Assembly (NCBI GenBank): GCA_934635385.1 | Contig: CAKTZI010000043.1 | Coordinates: 1 to 29,785 of the forward strand | DNA: 29,785 nt | DNA from: an uncultured Kiritimatiellota bacterium | GTDB taxonomy: Bacteria; Verrucomicrobiota; Kiritimatiellia; RFP12; UBA1067 | Direction of reading: 5' to 3' | Part shown: positions 7,516 to 14,954 of the stretch, piece by piece | How the letters are laid out: every line of letters begins with the position of its first letter | Numbering within the stretch: the stretch's first letter is position 1 | Notes under the pieces: generated by a model | Database searches by the model: none | What the model saw: the letters and a program-made list of their open reading frames with translations, nothing else | Told to the model about the DNA's origin: nothing | Translations under genes and position numbers: made by a program

Positions 7516-8673
7516 ATGGACATCGTTCTCTTCTTTCAGTCGACCTTCGCCAAGAGCTGGCGGCTCAAGCTGTGCGGCGCCTACCGCTTCGCCCAGGAGC
7601 ACAACTGGTTCGTGCAGGTCGTGGACAACTACGCGACGCCCGGCGACATCCGCCGCGCCCTCGCGCACTGGAAGCCGATCGGCTGCCTCGTCGATCGCGC
7701 GCTCGCGCGGGGCGGCGCGCCCGACCGGATCTTCGGCGACCTCCCGGTCGTCTACCTCGACCAGCGCGAGACGCGCGCGCCCTGCCGCCATCCGCGCCTC
7801 GTGCACGACTCCGCCGCCGAGGCGCGCCTCGCGGGCGGCGAGCTCCTGCGGCTCAACCGGGCGTCCTACGCCTTTCTCGGCCTGGAGCGTGGCTACTTCT
7901 GGGACCGCGAACGCGAGGACGTGTTCCGCCGCCTCTGCGCCGCCGTCGGCAAGCCGATGACCGTCCTGCGGCGGAAGAGCCTCGCGGCCGCGCTCGCCGC
8001 GCTGCCGAAGCCGTGCGGCATCCTCGCGGCGAACGACCGCTGCGCCGTCGAGATCTACCCCGTCGCCGCCGCGCTCGGCCTCGACGTCCCGAACGACGTC
8101 GCCATCGCCGGCATCGACAACGACGAGATGTACGCCGAGTCCGTCACGCCGGGCCTCACGACCGCCGAGCCGGACTTCGAGGGCGCCGGCTACGAGCTCG
8201 CGCGGCTGCTCGCGGACGAGATCGACCGCCACCGCCGGGGACAGGCCCCGCTCGACCCGCCCCCGGTCCACGTCTACGGCGCGCTGCGCCTCGTCCGGCG
8301 CGGCTCCACCCTCATCCTGCCGAAGCGCGATCCGCACGTCTTCCGCGCCCTTGAATACATTCGCCGCAACGCCTGCCGACGCGGCATCTCGATCAACGAC
8401 GTGGCCGCCGCCATGGGCTACTCCCGACGGTTCGCGACCTTGCGCTTCAAGGCGTTCGTCGGACACTCGATCCTCGACGAGATCCAGGACAGGCGGTTCG
8501 ACGAGGCGATGCGGCTTCTCCAGAATCCGCGTCAGCAGATCGAAAGCATCGCCGACCTGTGCGGCTATTCCGCATCCTCCTTCCTCAAGCGCTTCTTCAA
8601 GTCGCGCACGGGGCTCTCGATGCGCGCCTGGCGCAAGCAGAACGTCCGCCCCGACGAGCCGATCAGCCAATAG
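7516..8673 (+). CDS. XylR-like AraC-family transcriptional regulator with LacI-type sensor domain
   Basis: A 385-aa protein. Residues 1-265 resemble a periplasmic-binding-protein-like sugar sensor as in LacI and E. coli XylR: LPKPCGILAANDRCAVEIY and VPNDVAIAGIDNDEMYAE match the conserved hinge and effector-pocket region. Residues about 275-380 form an AraC double helix-turn-helix (ISINDVAAAMGYS; IESIADLCGYSASSFLKRFF; GLSMRAWR). It should bind DNA in response to a small ligand, probably a sugar, but no catabolic genes are next to it. The ATG at 7516 is chosen over 7498 because the -10 box lies between them. Its 3' end overlaps the convergent gspF by 11 bp. It is a paralogue of the regulator at 11694-12863. 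Confidence 0.85.
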   Translation: MDIVLFFQSTFAKSWRLKLCGAYRFAQEHNWFVQVVDNYATPGDIRRALAHWKPIGCLVDRALARGGAPDRIFGDLPVVYLDQRETRAPCRHPRLVHDSAAEARLAGGELLRLNRASYAFLGLERGYFWDREREDVFRRLCAAVGKPMTVLRRKSLAAALAALPKPCGILAANDRCAVEIYPVAAALGLDVPNDVAIAGIDNDEMYAESVTPGLTTAEPDFEGAGYELARLLADEIDRHRRGQAPLDPPPVHVYGALRLVRRGSTLILPKRDPHVFRALEYIRRNACRRGISINDVAAAMGYSRRFATLRFKAFVGHSILDEIQDRRFDEAMRLLQNPRQQIESIADLCGYSASSFLKRFFKSRTGLSMRAWRKQNVRPDEPISQ

Positions 8674-9853
8674 AGGACGAGACCTTGAAGACGGCCATGA
8701 GGATCGCGATCGCGACGAAACCGACGACGCCGGCGATCGCGACAATCAGGATCGGCTCCAGCGCGTTCGTGAACGAGACGATGTTGCGGTCCATGTCCTT
8801 CTGGTAGCGCTTGCCGATGTGTTCCAGCGACGCGGCCATGTCGCCGGCCTGCTCGCCGACCGCGAGCATGTCGGTCATCATGCGCGGGAACGCGCCGGAC
8901 GAGGCGAGCGGCCCGGAGATCGACGTGCCGTCCGTCACGCGCTGGCGCGCCGTCCGCAGCGCGTCGCCGATCACGGCGTTGCCGCACGTCTCCTCGCAGA
9001 TCTTGAGCGCCTGCAGGACGTTGACGCCGTTCGTCAGCAGCGTCTTGAGCGTGTAGGCGAGCGACGAGTACGCGCCCGCCGCGACGATGCCCTTGATGAG
9101 CGGCGCCCTGAGCTTCCAGCCGTCGAGCGCGCGGACGCCCGCCTCCGTCCTGATCCACCGGCGAAACCACCAGACGAACGCGGCGACGCCGACCGCCATC
9201 AGCCAGCCGTAGTGGATGAGCGCGTCGGACATCCCGATCAGGATGCGCGTCGGCAGCGGCAGCGCCGCGCCGAGCGAGTCGAACACCTTCTGGAACTGCG
9301 GGATGATCCAGACGAGCGCGCCGATGACGGCCACGACGCCGAAGCAGAGCACGATGACCGGGTACGTGAGCGCGCTCTTGATCTTGCCGCGCATGCTGTC
9401 GTCGCGCTCGTAGTGCTCGCCGAGCCGGCGCAAGACCTCGACCATCGCGCCCGACGCCTCGCCCGCGCGCAGCATGTTCGAGAACAGCGGCGGGAACGTC
9501 TTCGGATGGTGCGCGCAGGCGTCGGAGAAGTTCTCGCCGCGCACGATGCGGTCGCAGAGGTCCTGGCAGATGAACTTCTGCCCGGAGCCGTCCTCGCCCT
9601 GGTTCGCGAGCGCCTGCAGCGCCTGGCCGAGCGTCATGCCCGCCTCCAGCAGGTCGGCGAGCTCCGAGACGAAGAGCAAGACCTCGATGCGCTTCATGTC
9701 CGTCTTCGCCTTCGACCCGCCGAGCTGCAGGCTCCAGATCGACGCGGCCGCCGCCGGCTTTCCTCCGGCGGGCTTCGCGGACGGCGCAGACACAGCCGCA
9801 GGCGTAACTGCGGCCACCGTGCCCGAAGGCGATTTCCTCTTGGCGTAGCCCAT
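8663..9853 (-). CDS. Type II secretion/type IV pilus inner-membrane platform protein, GspF/PilC family
   Basis: A 396-aa protein, close to the usual ~400 aa. Two T2SF domains are visible: about 55-175 (ELADLLEAGMTLGQALQAL; MLRAGEASGAMVEVLRRLGE) and about 255-380 (TLLTNGVNVLQALKICEE; MLAVGEQAGDMAASLEHIG). Three hydrophobic segments fit the family topology (about 168-190, 212-228 and 358-385). GspF/PilC is the inner-membrane platform that couples the ATPase to pseudopilus or pilus assembly. The first ~50 residues are a low-complexity Ala/Pro/Ser extension. The ATG at 9851-9853 is preferred over 9907 because a TATAAT box lies 7 nt upstream. No gspE, gspD or pseudopilin gene is nearby, so its partners must be elsewhere. 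It cannot be assigned to secretion or pili from sequence alone. Confidence 0.85.
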   Translation of the reverse strand: MGYAKRKSPSGTVAAVTPAAVSAPSAKPAGGKPAAAASIWSLQLGGSKAKTDMKRIEVLLFVSELADLLEAGMTLGQALQALANQGEDGSGQKFICQDLCDRIVRGENFSDACAHHPKTFPPLFSNMLRAGEASGAMVEVLRRLGEHYERDDSMRGKIKSALTYPVIVLCFGVVAVIGALVWIIPQFQKVFDSLGAALPLPTRILIGMSDALIHYGWLMAVGVAAFVWWFRRWIRTEAGVRALDGWKLRAPLIKGIVAAGAYSSLAYTLKTLLTNGVNVLQALKICEETCGNAVIGDALRTARQRVTDGTSISGPLASSGAFPRMMTDMLAVGEQAGDMAASLEHIGKRYQKDMDRNIVSFTNALEPILIVAIAGVVGFVAIAILMAVFKVSSSIG

Positions 9854-9860
9854 GTGGGGT

Positions 9861-9866
9861 ATTATA
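9861..9866 (-). promoter_or_regulatory. -10 box of gspF, leaderless type
   Basis: Minus-strand TATAAT preceded by GA, with 7 nt between the box and the ATG at 9853. It sits in the gap between the rnr stop (9911) and gspF, indicating an independent, probably leaderless transcript. No good -35 box is seen; the rnr 3' end would cover it. Confidence 0.45.
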
Positions 9867-9910
9867 TCAAAACGGACGCGCGTCGAGCGGCGAGCGCGTG
9901 AGCCCAACCG

Positions 9911-11527
9911 CTACCGGCGACGCGCGGCGCGACGAGAGGAAGCCGGGCGCGCCGCCGTCTCGCTCGGCACGAAGTCGAGCTTGCGCTCGCGGAAGTCGAC
10001 GCGCGCGACGTGCACCTTCAGCCGGTCGCCCACGTGCCAGGAGCGTCCGCCGGACGCCGAGAGCGACTGGTCGGACTCGTTGAATGTCACGTACTGGCGC
10101 GCGAGGAGCGAGATGTGGACGAGTCCCGACGCGGCGATCTCGGGAATCTCGACGAAGCACCCGTAGGGCGTGCACTTCGAGATCACCGCGTCGTAGTCGC
10201 GCACCTGCCGCGCATCGAGCTGGGCCTCCAGCAGGCGGAACTTCTTGATCTCCAGGAGCGAACGCTCGGCCTCCGTCGCGATCTCCTCGCGCTCGGTCGT
10301 GTGCGCGGCCCAGGTCGCGAGCAGCTTCGGCGGCACCTTCGCGTTCCTCTTCTCGATGTACGCCGCGAGCTGGCGGTGGAGCGTCAGGTCGGGATAGCGG
10401 CGGATCGGCGAGGTGAAGTGCGCGTAGTACTTCTTCGCGAGGCCGAAGTGCCCGATGGCGCGCGAATCGTAGACGGCCTTCTTCATCGACCGCAGCACCA
10501 TCATCGCGATCGTCGGGTAGAGCGGGTTCCTCTTGATCGCCTTCAGGAACTGCGCGAAGACCTTCGGGTTCTCGATGTTGCCCATCTTCACGCCGAGTCC
10601 GCGCAGCTCCGCGCGCAGCGTCAGCAGCTTCTCCGGGTCCGGCGGCTCGTGCAGGCGCGCGAGGATCCTGACGCCGTTCGCCCAGAGCTCCTTCGCGACC
10701 GCCTCGTTCGCCGCGACCATGCACTCCTCGATCATCTGGTGCGAGGCGTCGTAGGGGCGCGTGACGAGGCCCGTCATCTCGCCGTCCGCGTCCAGCAGCA
10801 CCTCCGCCTCCGGCACCTCCAGGTCGAGCGCGCCGGCGGCGAACCGTTTCGCGCGCAGCTGCTGCGCGAGGTCGCTGATCGCCCGGATCGTCTGCACACA
10901 GGTGCGCGGCGAGACGGACAGCGTCTCGGGCAGAAGAACCTTTCCGCCGCCCTTCGCGGCGAGGATGTCCATCACCTCCTCGTAGGCGAAGCGCGCCTGC
11001 GAGCGGATGACCGACTTCGCGAAGCGGCGGGCGACCATCTCGCCCGACTTGTCGAACGTCATGAAGACCGAGAACGCGAGGCGGTCCTCGTCCGGCACGA
11101 GCGAGCAGACGCCGTTGCAGAGCTCCTCCGGCAGCATCGGCACGACCCGGTCGCAGAGGTAGACGCTCGTCGAGCGGCGGTACGCCTCACGGTCGAGCGC
11201 GGAGCCGGGCCGCACGTAGTGCGAGACGTCGGCGATGTGGACGCCGAGGACGCGGTTGCCCTTGCGGTCGGTCTCCAGCGAGAGCGCGTCGTCGTAGTCG
11301 CGCGCCGTCACCGGGTCGCAGGTGAAGATGAACTTCTTGCGCAGGTCGAGCCGCCCCGACTTCGCGACGTCAAGCGACGAGAGCGTGCGCGCGACCTTCT
11401 TCGCCTCGTCCAGGACGGCGGCTGGGAAAGCCGCCGGCAGCCTGTAGAACTTCATCACCGCCGCCGTGTCTTCGCGCGGCGTCTTTCCCGGCTTCGGGAA
11501 TCGAATTTCGTTTTCGTCAAGTTTCAT
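9911..11527 (-). CDS. rnr: RNase II/R family 3'-5' exoribonuclease, short form
   Basis: A 538-aa protein with an RNB catalytic domain from about residue 57. TCDPVTARDYDDALS supplies aspartates D71, D77, D79 and D80 with the spacing of the metal-binding aspartates of RNase II/R. HIADVSHYVRPGSALD and PMLPEELCNGVCSLVP are family signatures, and YYAHFTSPIRRYPDL marks the end of the domain. An S1 RNA-binding domain follows (YDAVISKCTPYGCFVEI; GLVHISLL) and then an Arg-rich tail (RRAARRR). RNase R is usually 700-800 aa with two N-terminal cold-shock domains; here only ~55 residues precede RNB, so those domains are missing. Translation starts at the ATG at 11525-11527, 8 nt from a TATAAT box. The product should degrade structured RNA processively, but the short N-terminus may change substrate range. 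It could equally be named RNase II. Confidence 0.88.
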   Translation of the reverse strand: MKLDENEIRFPKPGKTPREDTAAVMKFYRLPAAFPAAVLDEAKKVARTLSSLDVAKSGRLDLRKKFIFTCDPVTARDYDDALSLETDRKGNRVLGVHIADVSHYVRPGSALDREAYRRSTSVYLCDRVVPMLPEELCNGVCSLVPDEDRLAFSVFMTFDKSGEMVARRFAKSVIRSQARFAYEEVMDILAAKGGGKVLLPETLSVSPRTCVQTIRAISDLAQQLRAKRFAAGALDLEVPEAEVLLDADGEMTGLVTRPYDASHQMIEECMVAANEAVAKELWANGVRILARLHEPPDPEKLLTLRAELRGLGVKMGNIENPKVFAQFLKAIKRNPLYPTIAMMVLRSMKKAVYDSRAIGHFGLAKKYYAHFTSPIRRYPDLTLHRQLAAYIEKRNAKVPPKLLATWAAHTTEREEIATEAERSLLEIKKFRLLEAQLDARQVRDYDAVISKCTPYGCFVEIPEIAASGLVHISLLARQYVTFNESDQSLSASGGRSWHVGDRLKVHVARVDFRERKLDFVPSETAARPASSRRAARRR

Positions 11528-11535
11528 TGGCGTTC

Positions 11536-11541
11536 ATTATA
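11536..11541 (-). promoter_or_regulatory. -10 box of rnr, leaderless type
   Basis: Minus-strand GGTATAATG, with 8 nt to the ATG at 11527 and no room for a Shine-Dalgarno. It is divergent from the tRNA-Val promoter, and the upstream elements of the two overlap around 11559-11565. Confidence 0.5.
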
Positions 11542-11559
11542 CCATAAATCGCACCGCAG

Positions 11560-11589
11560 TTGACAGCCAGCGGACGGTTTTGGTATACT
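11560..11589 (+). promoter_or_regulatory. Promoter of tRNA-Val
   Basis: TTGACA (11560-11565), an 18-nt spacer and TATACT (11584-11589), 12 nt before the tRNA 5' end. It is among the best consensus matches in the window. Confidence 0.7.
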
Positions 11590-11601
11590 TCTCACCCGTT
11601 C

Positions 11602-11675
11602 GGGCGATTAGCTCAGTTGGTTAGAGCATTACCTTCACACGGTAGGGGTCACTGGTCCGAGTCCAGTATCGCCCA
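11602..11675 (+). tRNA. tRNA-Val(CAC)
   Basis: A full cloverleaf: acceptor GGGCGAT/ATCGCCC, D arm GCTC...GAGC, anticodon stem TTACC/GGTAG with loop TTCACAC (anticodon CAC), variable loop of 5 nt, T stem ACTGG/CCAGT. The discriminator base is A and the next bases are CCC, so the CCA end is not encoded. It reads GTG codons, which are common in these GC-rich genes. The gene lies 18 nt from the convergent regulator's stop. Confidence 0.95.
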
Positions 11676-11693
11676 CCCTTCCCCATGACGGCG

Positions 11694-12863
11694 TCAGCAT
11701 GCCCCTTTGCGCAGGTTCCTCTTTCGCCACGCGCGGGGGGAGAGGCCCGTTGCGGAAGTGAAAACGTAGCGCAGGGAGCGCGGGTCGCGGTAGCCACAGC
11801 GGGAGAACACCGAATCGACGGGCACCTTCGGATCCGACAGAAGCTTCTGCGCCTGGGCAACGCGGACGGCCACGATCTCGTCGCGGATGGAATGCCCGGC
11901 CACGGCGCGAAAGCGGTACTCCGCCATGCGCGTCCGCATCCCCATCTCGCGCACGACGTCCGAAGCCGAAATTCCCTCACACGCATGGACACGCACGTAC
12001 TCGACGGCGCGGACGGCCCGCAAGTCGACGCGCTCAGTCTTGCGCGTCGAATGCCGCCGTTCAGTCGGCGACGAGCCGAACGTCAGCTCGACCGGCTTCA
12101 GCTTCGGGCTCTTGAACCGGCGGGCCAGCAGCCCGGCGGCCAGCTTGCCCGACCGCTCGAACGCCGGCGCCACGCTGGAGAGCGTCGGCAGCGTGTTCTC
12201 GCAGACCAGCACGTCGTTGTCGATGCCCATGACGGCCATCTCCTCCGGCACGGCGATGCCCGCGCGCTCCGCCGCCCGCAGGACGTGCACGGCCATCTCG
12301 TCGTTTGCCGCGAGGATGCCGCAGGGCTTCGGAAGCCCCGCGACAAACGCCTCCAGCCGACGCCCCAACCGCGCGCCATCCTCCGTGCGCGCGCCGCCCC
12401 ATGTGCGGAAGACGTGCCCCCGCTTCGCCCGCCGCTTCACTTCGCGCGTGAAAATGGCCTCGCGCTCTGCCGACCAGTCGCGGCGCGTCCGGTAGTGGAC
12501 ATAGCCGTAGTCGGCGAAGTCTCGCGCGAAGAGTTCCGAGAGGGCCTTCTTCACGACTTCCTCGGAGTTGTGGCGCACGGCGAACGCCTGCGCGCCAACC
12601 TGTGCGGCGTCCGCATCGCAGAAGACGGACGGCAGACCGTCGAACGCCGCCACCGAACAGCCCCGATGACGGAAGATGCCGCCCTCGACAATCACGCCGT
12701 CCGGCTTCCAGTAGGCGAGCACGGGCCTCACGCCGCGCGGCAGATCTCCGACATCGACGAACTCGACGTGCCAACGCTCCTGACGGGCGACGGCGTAGAT
12801 GCCCGCGAGACGCAGCCGCCACATCATGAACGCGCTCTCATAGAAGTAGACGACCGTCTTCAT
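11694..12863 (-). CDS. XylR-like AraC-family transcriptional regulator with LacI-type sensor domain
   Basis: A 389-aa protein from the ATG at 12861-12863. This start is chosen because MKTVVYFYESAFMMWRLRL aligns with the N-terminus of the paralogue at 7516; the open frame continues upstream to 13022 but that part lies in waaA. The sensor domain (about 1-275) carries GLPKPCGILAANDEMAVHVL and VPEEMAVMGIDNDVLVCE, and the AraC DNA-binding domain (about 285-385) carries ISASDVVREMGM and VDSVFSRCGYRDPRSLRYVF. It probably binds a sugar-like ligand. The gene starts 16 nt after the waaA stop and seems to be the last gene of the infA-to-waaA string, an unusual place for a sugar-type regulator. No target genes or operators could be identified. 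Confidence 0.83.
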   Translation of the reverse strand: MKTVVYFYESAFMMWRLRLAGIYAVARQERWHVEFVDVGDLPRGVRPVLAYWKPDGVIVEGGIFRHRGCSVAAFDGLPSVFCDADAAQVGAQAFAVRHNSEEVVKKALSELFARDFADYGYVHYRTRRDWSAEREAIFTREVKRRAKRGHVFRTWGGARTEDGARLGRRLEAFVAGLPKPCGILAANDEMAVHVLRAAERAGIAVPEEMAVMGIDNDVLVCENTLPTLSSVAPAFERSGKLAAGLLARRFKSPKLKPVELTFGSSPTERRHSTRKTERVDLRAVRAVEYVRVHACEGISASDVVREMGMRTRMAEYRFRAVAGHSIRDEIVAVRVAQAQKLLSDPKVPVDSVFSRCGYRDPRSLRYVFTSATGLSPRAWRKRNLRKGAC

Positions 12864-12879
12864 GTCCGCCGCCGTCCCA

Positions 12880-14307
12880 TCAGCTCGCCCGAATCGCGGC
12901 GACACAGCGCGCAACGACGCCTCGGCGCCGTTCGACCGCCGCCTGCGCCCGCGCACCCAGGCCCCTGAAGAAGGAAACCACCGCACTTCTTCCTTCTTCC
13001 TTTCTCCCTCTTCCTTCCCCAAAGGCCTCGCCCAGTTCCCGTTCCAGCTCCGCCGCGTCCTTGACCTGTCGAATCGCGTCCGCCGCGAGGAGGTCGCTCA
13101 TCACGGGACGGAAGTTCTCGGTGTAGGGGCCGACGAACGTGGGCTTGCCGCAGAGGCACGGCTCGATCATGTTCTGCGAGCCGTGAGCACAGAGCGACTT
13201 GCCGACGAACACGACGTCCGAGATGCCGTAAAGGCCCATCAGCTCGCCCGTCGTGTCGGCGAGGAAGACGGGGAGAGGGTGGTTGGGGGAAGGTTTGGGA
13301 GGTTCGGAAGGTTTGGAAAGTTTGGAGGGTTTGGAGCGGCGAACACACACGAAGCCAGCCTTGCGAATGTTCGCCTCAACCGCATCGGCTTTCTCGAAGT
13401 GACGCGGCGCCAAGACAAGAACCAACGGCCGCTCTTGTCCCTCCTGTTTCTCCTGTCCCTCACGTCCAACCGCCCGGCTCACCAACTTCCTGTAAATCTC
13501 CAGCAAAACCTCGTCTTCGCCCGGCCAGGTGCTGCCGCCGAGCAGGATGCGCGCGTTCGCCGGCGCACCGTTCGCCGCGAGCCACGCGCGCAGCTCCGCC
13601 TCCTTCGCCAGGTTGCGGCGCGCGACGTCGAACTTGAACGAGCCCGTCACCTCGACCGTCCGCTCCGGCGCGCCCGCCGCGACGAGCCGCGCCTTGTCGA
13701 GGTCGCTCTGCGCGAAGATCCGCGTGAAGCAGCGGAAGACGTCACCAAAGAAGCACTTCGCAAGCCTGTAGCGCGGCGCACTGCGATCCGAGACGCGTGC
13801 GTTGACCAGGAAAAGCGGAATGCCGTACTTCTTTGCCTGACGGATGAAGTTCGGCCAGATCTCGCTTTCCGTCAGGACGATTGCGCGCGGCCGCACCGTC
13901 TTCAGCGCGCTCTTGACGAAGTTCGGAAAGTCGAGCGGATTGTAGATGAGCGTGTCGTTCGGCCCGACCTCCTTCTCCGCCATCTTCCAGCCGGTCGAGC
14001 TCGTCGTCGAGAAGCAGAAGCGGACGGACGGCTCGACCGCGCGCCACTCGCGCATGAGCTGCCCCGCGACCTGCACCTCGCCGACGGACACTGCATGGAT
14101 CCAGACAGGCGCGTCCGCCGACGGACGCACGGCGAACGGGTCATGGCCGAACGGCACGGCCGACGGGAACAGGCCCGCCGGATAGAGCGCGAAGCGGTCG
14201 CCGAACCGCGCCGCATAGCCGCCGCGCCGCAGCATCCGCAGCAGAAACCCCGGCAAGAGGAAAGGATAGACGATCGCGAAAAGAAGATTATAGACGGCCC
14301 ACTTCAT
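12880..14307 (-). CDS. waaA: 3-deoxy-D-manno-octulosonic acid (Kdo) transferase
   Basis: A 475-aa protein against ~425 in E. coli. It transfers Kdo from CMP-Kdo to lipid A precursor at the inner membrane, an essential early step of LPS core synthesis. An N-terminal membrane anchor (about 5-24) is followed by the glycosyltransferase-30 domain: WIHAVSVGEVQVAGQL, LTESEIWPNFIRQAKKYGIP, NARVSDRSAPRY, VTGSFKFD. The C-terminal lobe has LLGGSTWPGEDEVLL, LVLAPRHFEKA, FVGKSLCAHGSQNMIEPCLCGKP and FVGPYTENF. The extra length comes from three in-frame low-complexity inserts at residues about 280-292 (GREGQEKQEGQER), 324-342 (SKPSKLSKPSEPPKPS) and 429-447 (EGRGRKEEGRS), each made of a different simple DNA repeat. 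All key motifs remain, so it is probably functional. The start lies 2 nt after the upstream acyltransferase stop. Confidence 0.92.
   Translation of the reverse strand: MKWAVYNLLFAIVYPFLLPGFLLRMLRRGGYAARFGDRFALYPAGLFPSAVPFGHDPFAVRPSADAPVWIHAVSVGEVQVAGQLMREWRAVEPSVRFCFSTTSSTGWKMAEKEVGPNDTLIYNPLDFPNFVKSALKTVRPRAIVLTESEIWPNFIRQAKKYGIPLFLVNARVSDRSAPRYRLAKCFFGDVFRCFTRIFAQSDLDKARLVAAGAPERTVEVTGSFKFDVARRNLAKEAELRAWLAANGAPANARILLGGSTWPGEDEVLLEIYRKLVSRAVGREGQEKQEGQERPLVLVLAPRHFEKADAVEANIRKAGFVCVRRSKPSKLSKPSEPPKPSPNHPLPVFLADTTGELMGLYGISDVVFVGKSLCAHGSQNMIEPCLCGKPTFVGPYTENFRPVMSDLLAADAIRQVKDAAELERELGEAFGEGRGRKEEGRSAVVSFFRGLGARAQAAVERRRGVVARCVAAIRAS
12966..13022. repeat. ttccttcttcc-type repeat inside waaA
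   Basis: A pyrimidine-rich run of cttcttccttcttcc and ctccctcttccttcc units (minus strand GGAAGAAGG) near the 3' end of waaA, encoding an E/G/R/K-rich peptide. It lies between conserved WaaA C-terminal helices and keeps the frame. Confidence 0.6.
13281..13337. repeat. ggtttggaa-type tandem repeat inside waaA
   Basis: Six imperfect 9-nt units (aggtttggg, aggttcgga, aggtttgga, aagtttgga, gggtttgga), the same family as the arrays in rhs at 2203-2242 and 3780-3822. Here the minus strand is read in another frame, giving SKPSKLSKPSEPPKPS instead of QTF repeats. Confidence 0.75.
13433..13468. repeat. tcctgtccctc-type repeat inside waaA
   Basis: Units cttgtccctcc, tgtttctcc and tgtccctcac encode GREGQEKQEGQER on the minus strand. 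It is a third repeat type in the same gene, sitting in the loop before the conserved PLVLVLAPRHFEKA motif. Confidence 0.55.
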
Positions 14308-14309
14308 CC

Positions 14310-14942
14310 TCAGGCCTTCAGCGAACCGAACGGGCTCAGCGTCGTGCCGGCGGGGACATTCGTCAGAACGGGCGTTCCGCAGGCGACCGACGCGCCGTCG
14401 CCGACCTTCAGGCCGGGCGCCGTGCAGCTGTTCGTGCCCATGAAGACGTCCATTCCGATCGTCGTGTGGCCGGAGAGCGAGACGCCCGGCGCGATGTTCG
14501 CGAAGTCGCCGACGACCGAATCGTGTCCGACGCCCGCACGCGCGTTGATGATGACGAACTTGCCGATTTCCGTGCCGACGGACACGACTGCCTCGACGGC
14601 GATGAACGTGCCGTGCTTGAACTCCGTCGTCGGCGAGACCTGCGCCGAGGGGTCGATGAGCGCCGGGAAGTCGAACCCACGCAGCTGCGCGTAGATCCGG
14701 CGGCGAACCGCGTTGTCGCCAATGGCGATGAAGACGGACGCGCCGGGATTGTCCTTCGCGGCCTTCTCGACCGAACCCAACAGCGGATAGCCCTCGAAAT
14801 TGCCGCGAGCCTTCGCCGGATCGTCATCCGCAAAGCCGACGACGCGCCACAGCGGCTCGCCCGCCGCCGCGTTGATACGCTCGACCGTCCACACCGCCTC
14901 GCGACCGAAGCCGCCCGCCCCCACGATGAACAAGTCTCTCAT
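14310..14942 (-). CDS. NeuD/PglD-type sugar O/N-acyltransferase (left-handed beta-helix)
   Basis: A 210-aa protein, the usual size for the family. The N-terminal Rossmann-like half (LFIVGAGGFGREAVWTVE; VVGFADDDPAK; FIAIGDNAVRRRI) matches the PglD_N domain. From about residue 97 there are hexapeptide repeats (TFIAVEAVVSVGTEIGKFVI; NARAGVGHDSVVGDFANIAP; GHTTIGMDVFMGTNS) that bind an acyl-CoA, with H118 in GVGHDS a candidate catalytic base. Relatives acetylate sugars for surface glycans. It is followed after 2 nt by waaA, and a role in LPS or surface-polysaccharide decoration would fit, but the substrate is unknown. Confidence 0.8.
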   Translation of the reverse strand: MRDLFIVGAGGFGREAVWTVERINAAAGEPLWRVVGFADDDPAKARGNFEGYPLLGSVEKAAKDNPGASVFIAIGDNAVRRRIYAQLRGFDFPALIDPSAQVSPTTEFKHGTFIAVEAVVSVGTEIGKFVIINARAGVGHDSVVGDFANIAPGVSLSGHTTIGMDVFMGTNSCTAPGLKVGDGASVACGTPVLTNVPAGTTLSPFGSLKA

Positions 14943-14954
14943 GGCGGGATGACC

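Noticed and set aside
8351..11563. Plus-strand frames of over 500 codons opposite gspF and rnr
   Set aside because: Shadows of conserved minus-strand genes; no motifs, extreme Arg/Asp/His content.
12864..13022. N-terminal extension of the second regulator
   Set aside because: The extra 53 residues are waaA sequence and repeat DNA read in another frame; the paralogue aligns only from 12863.
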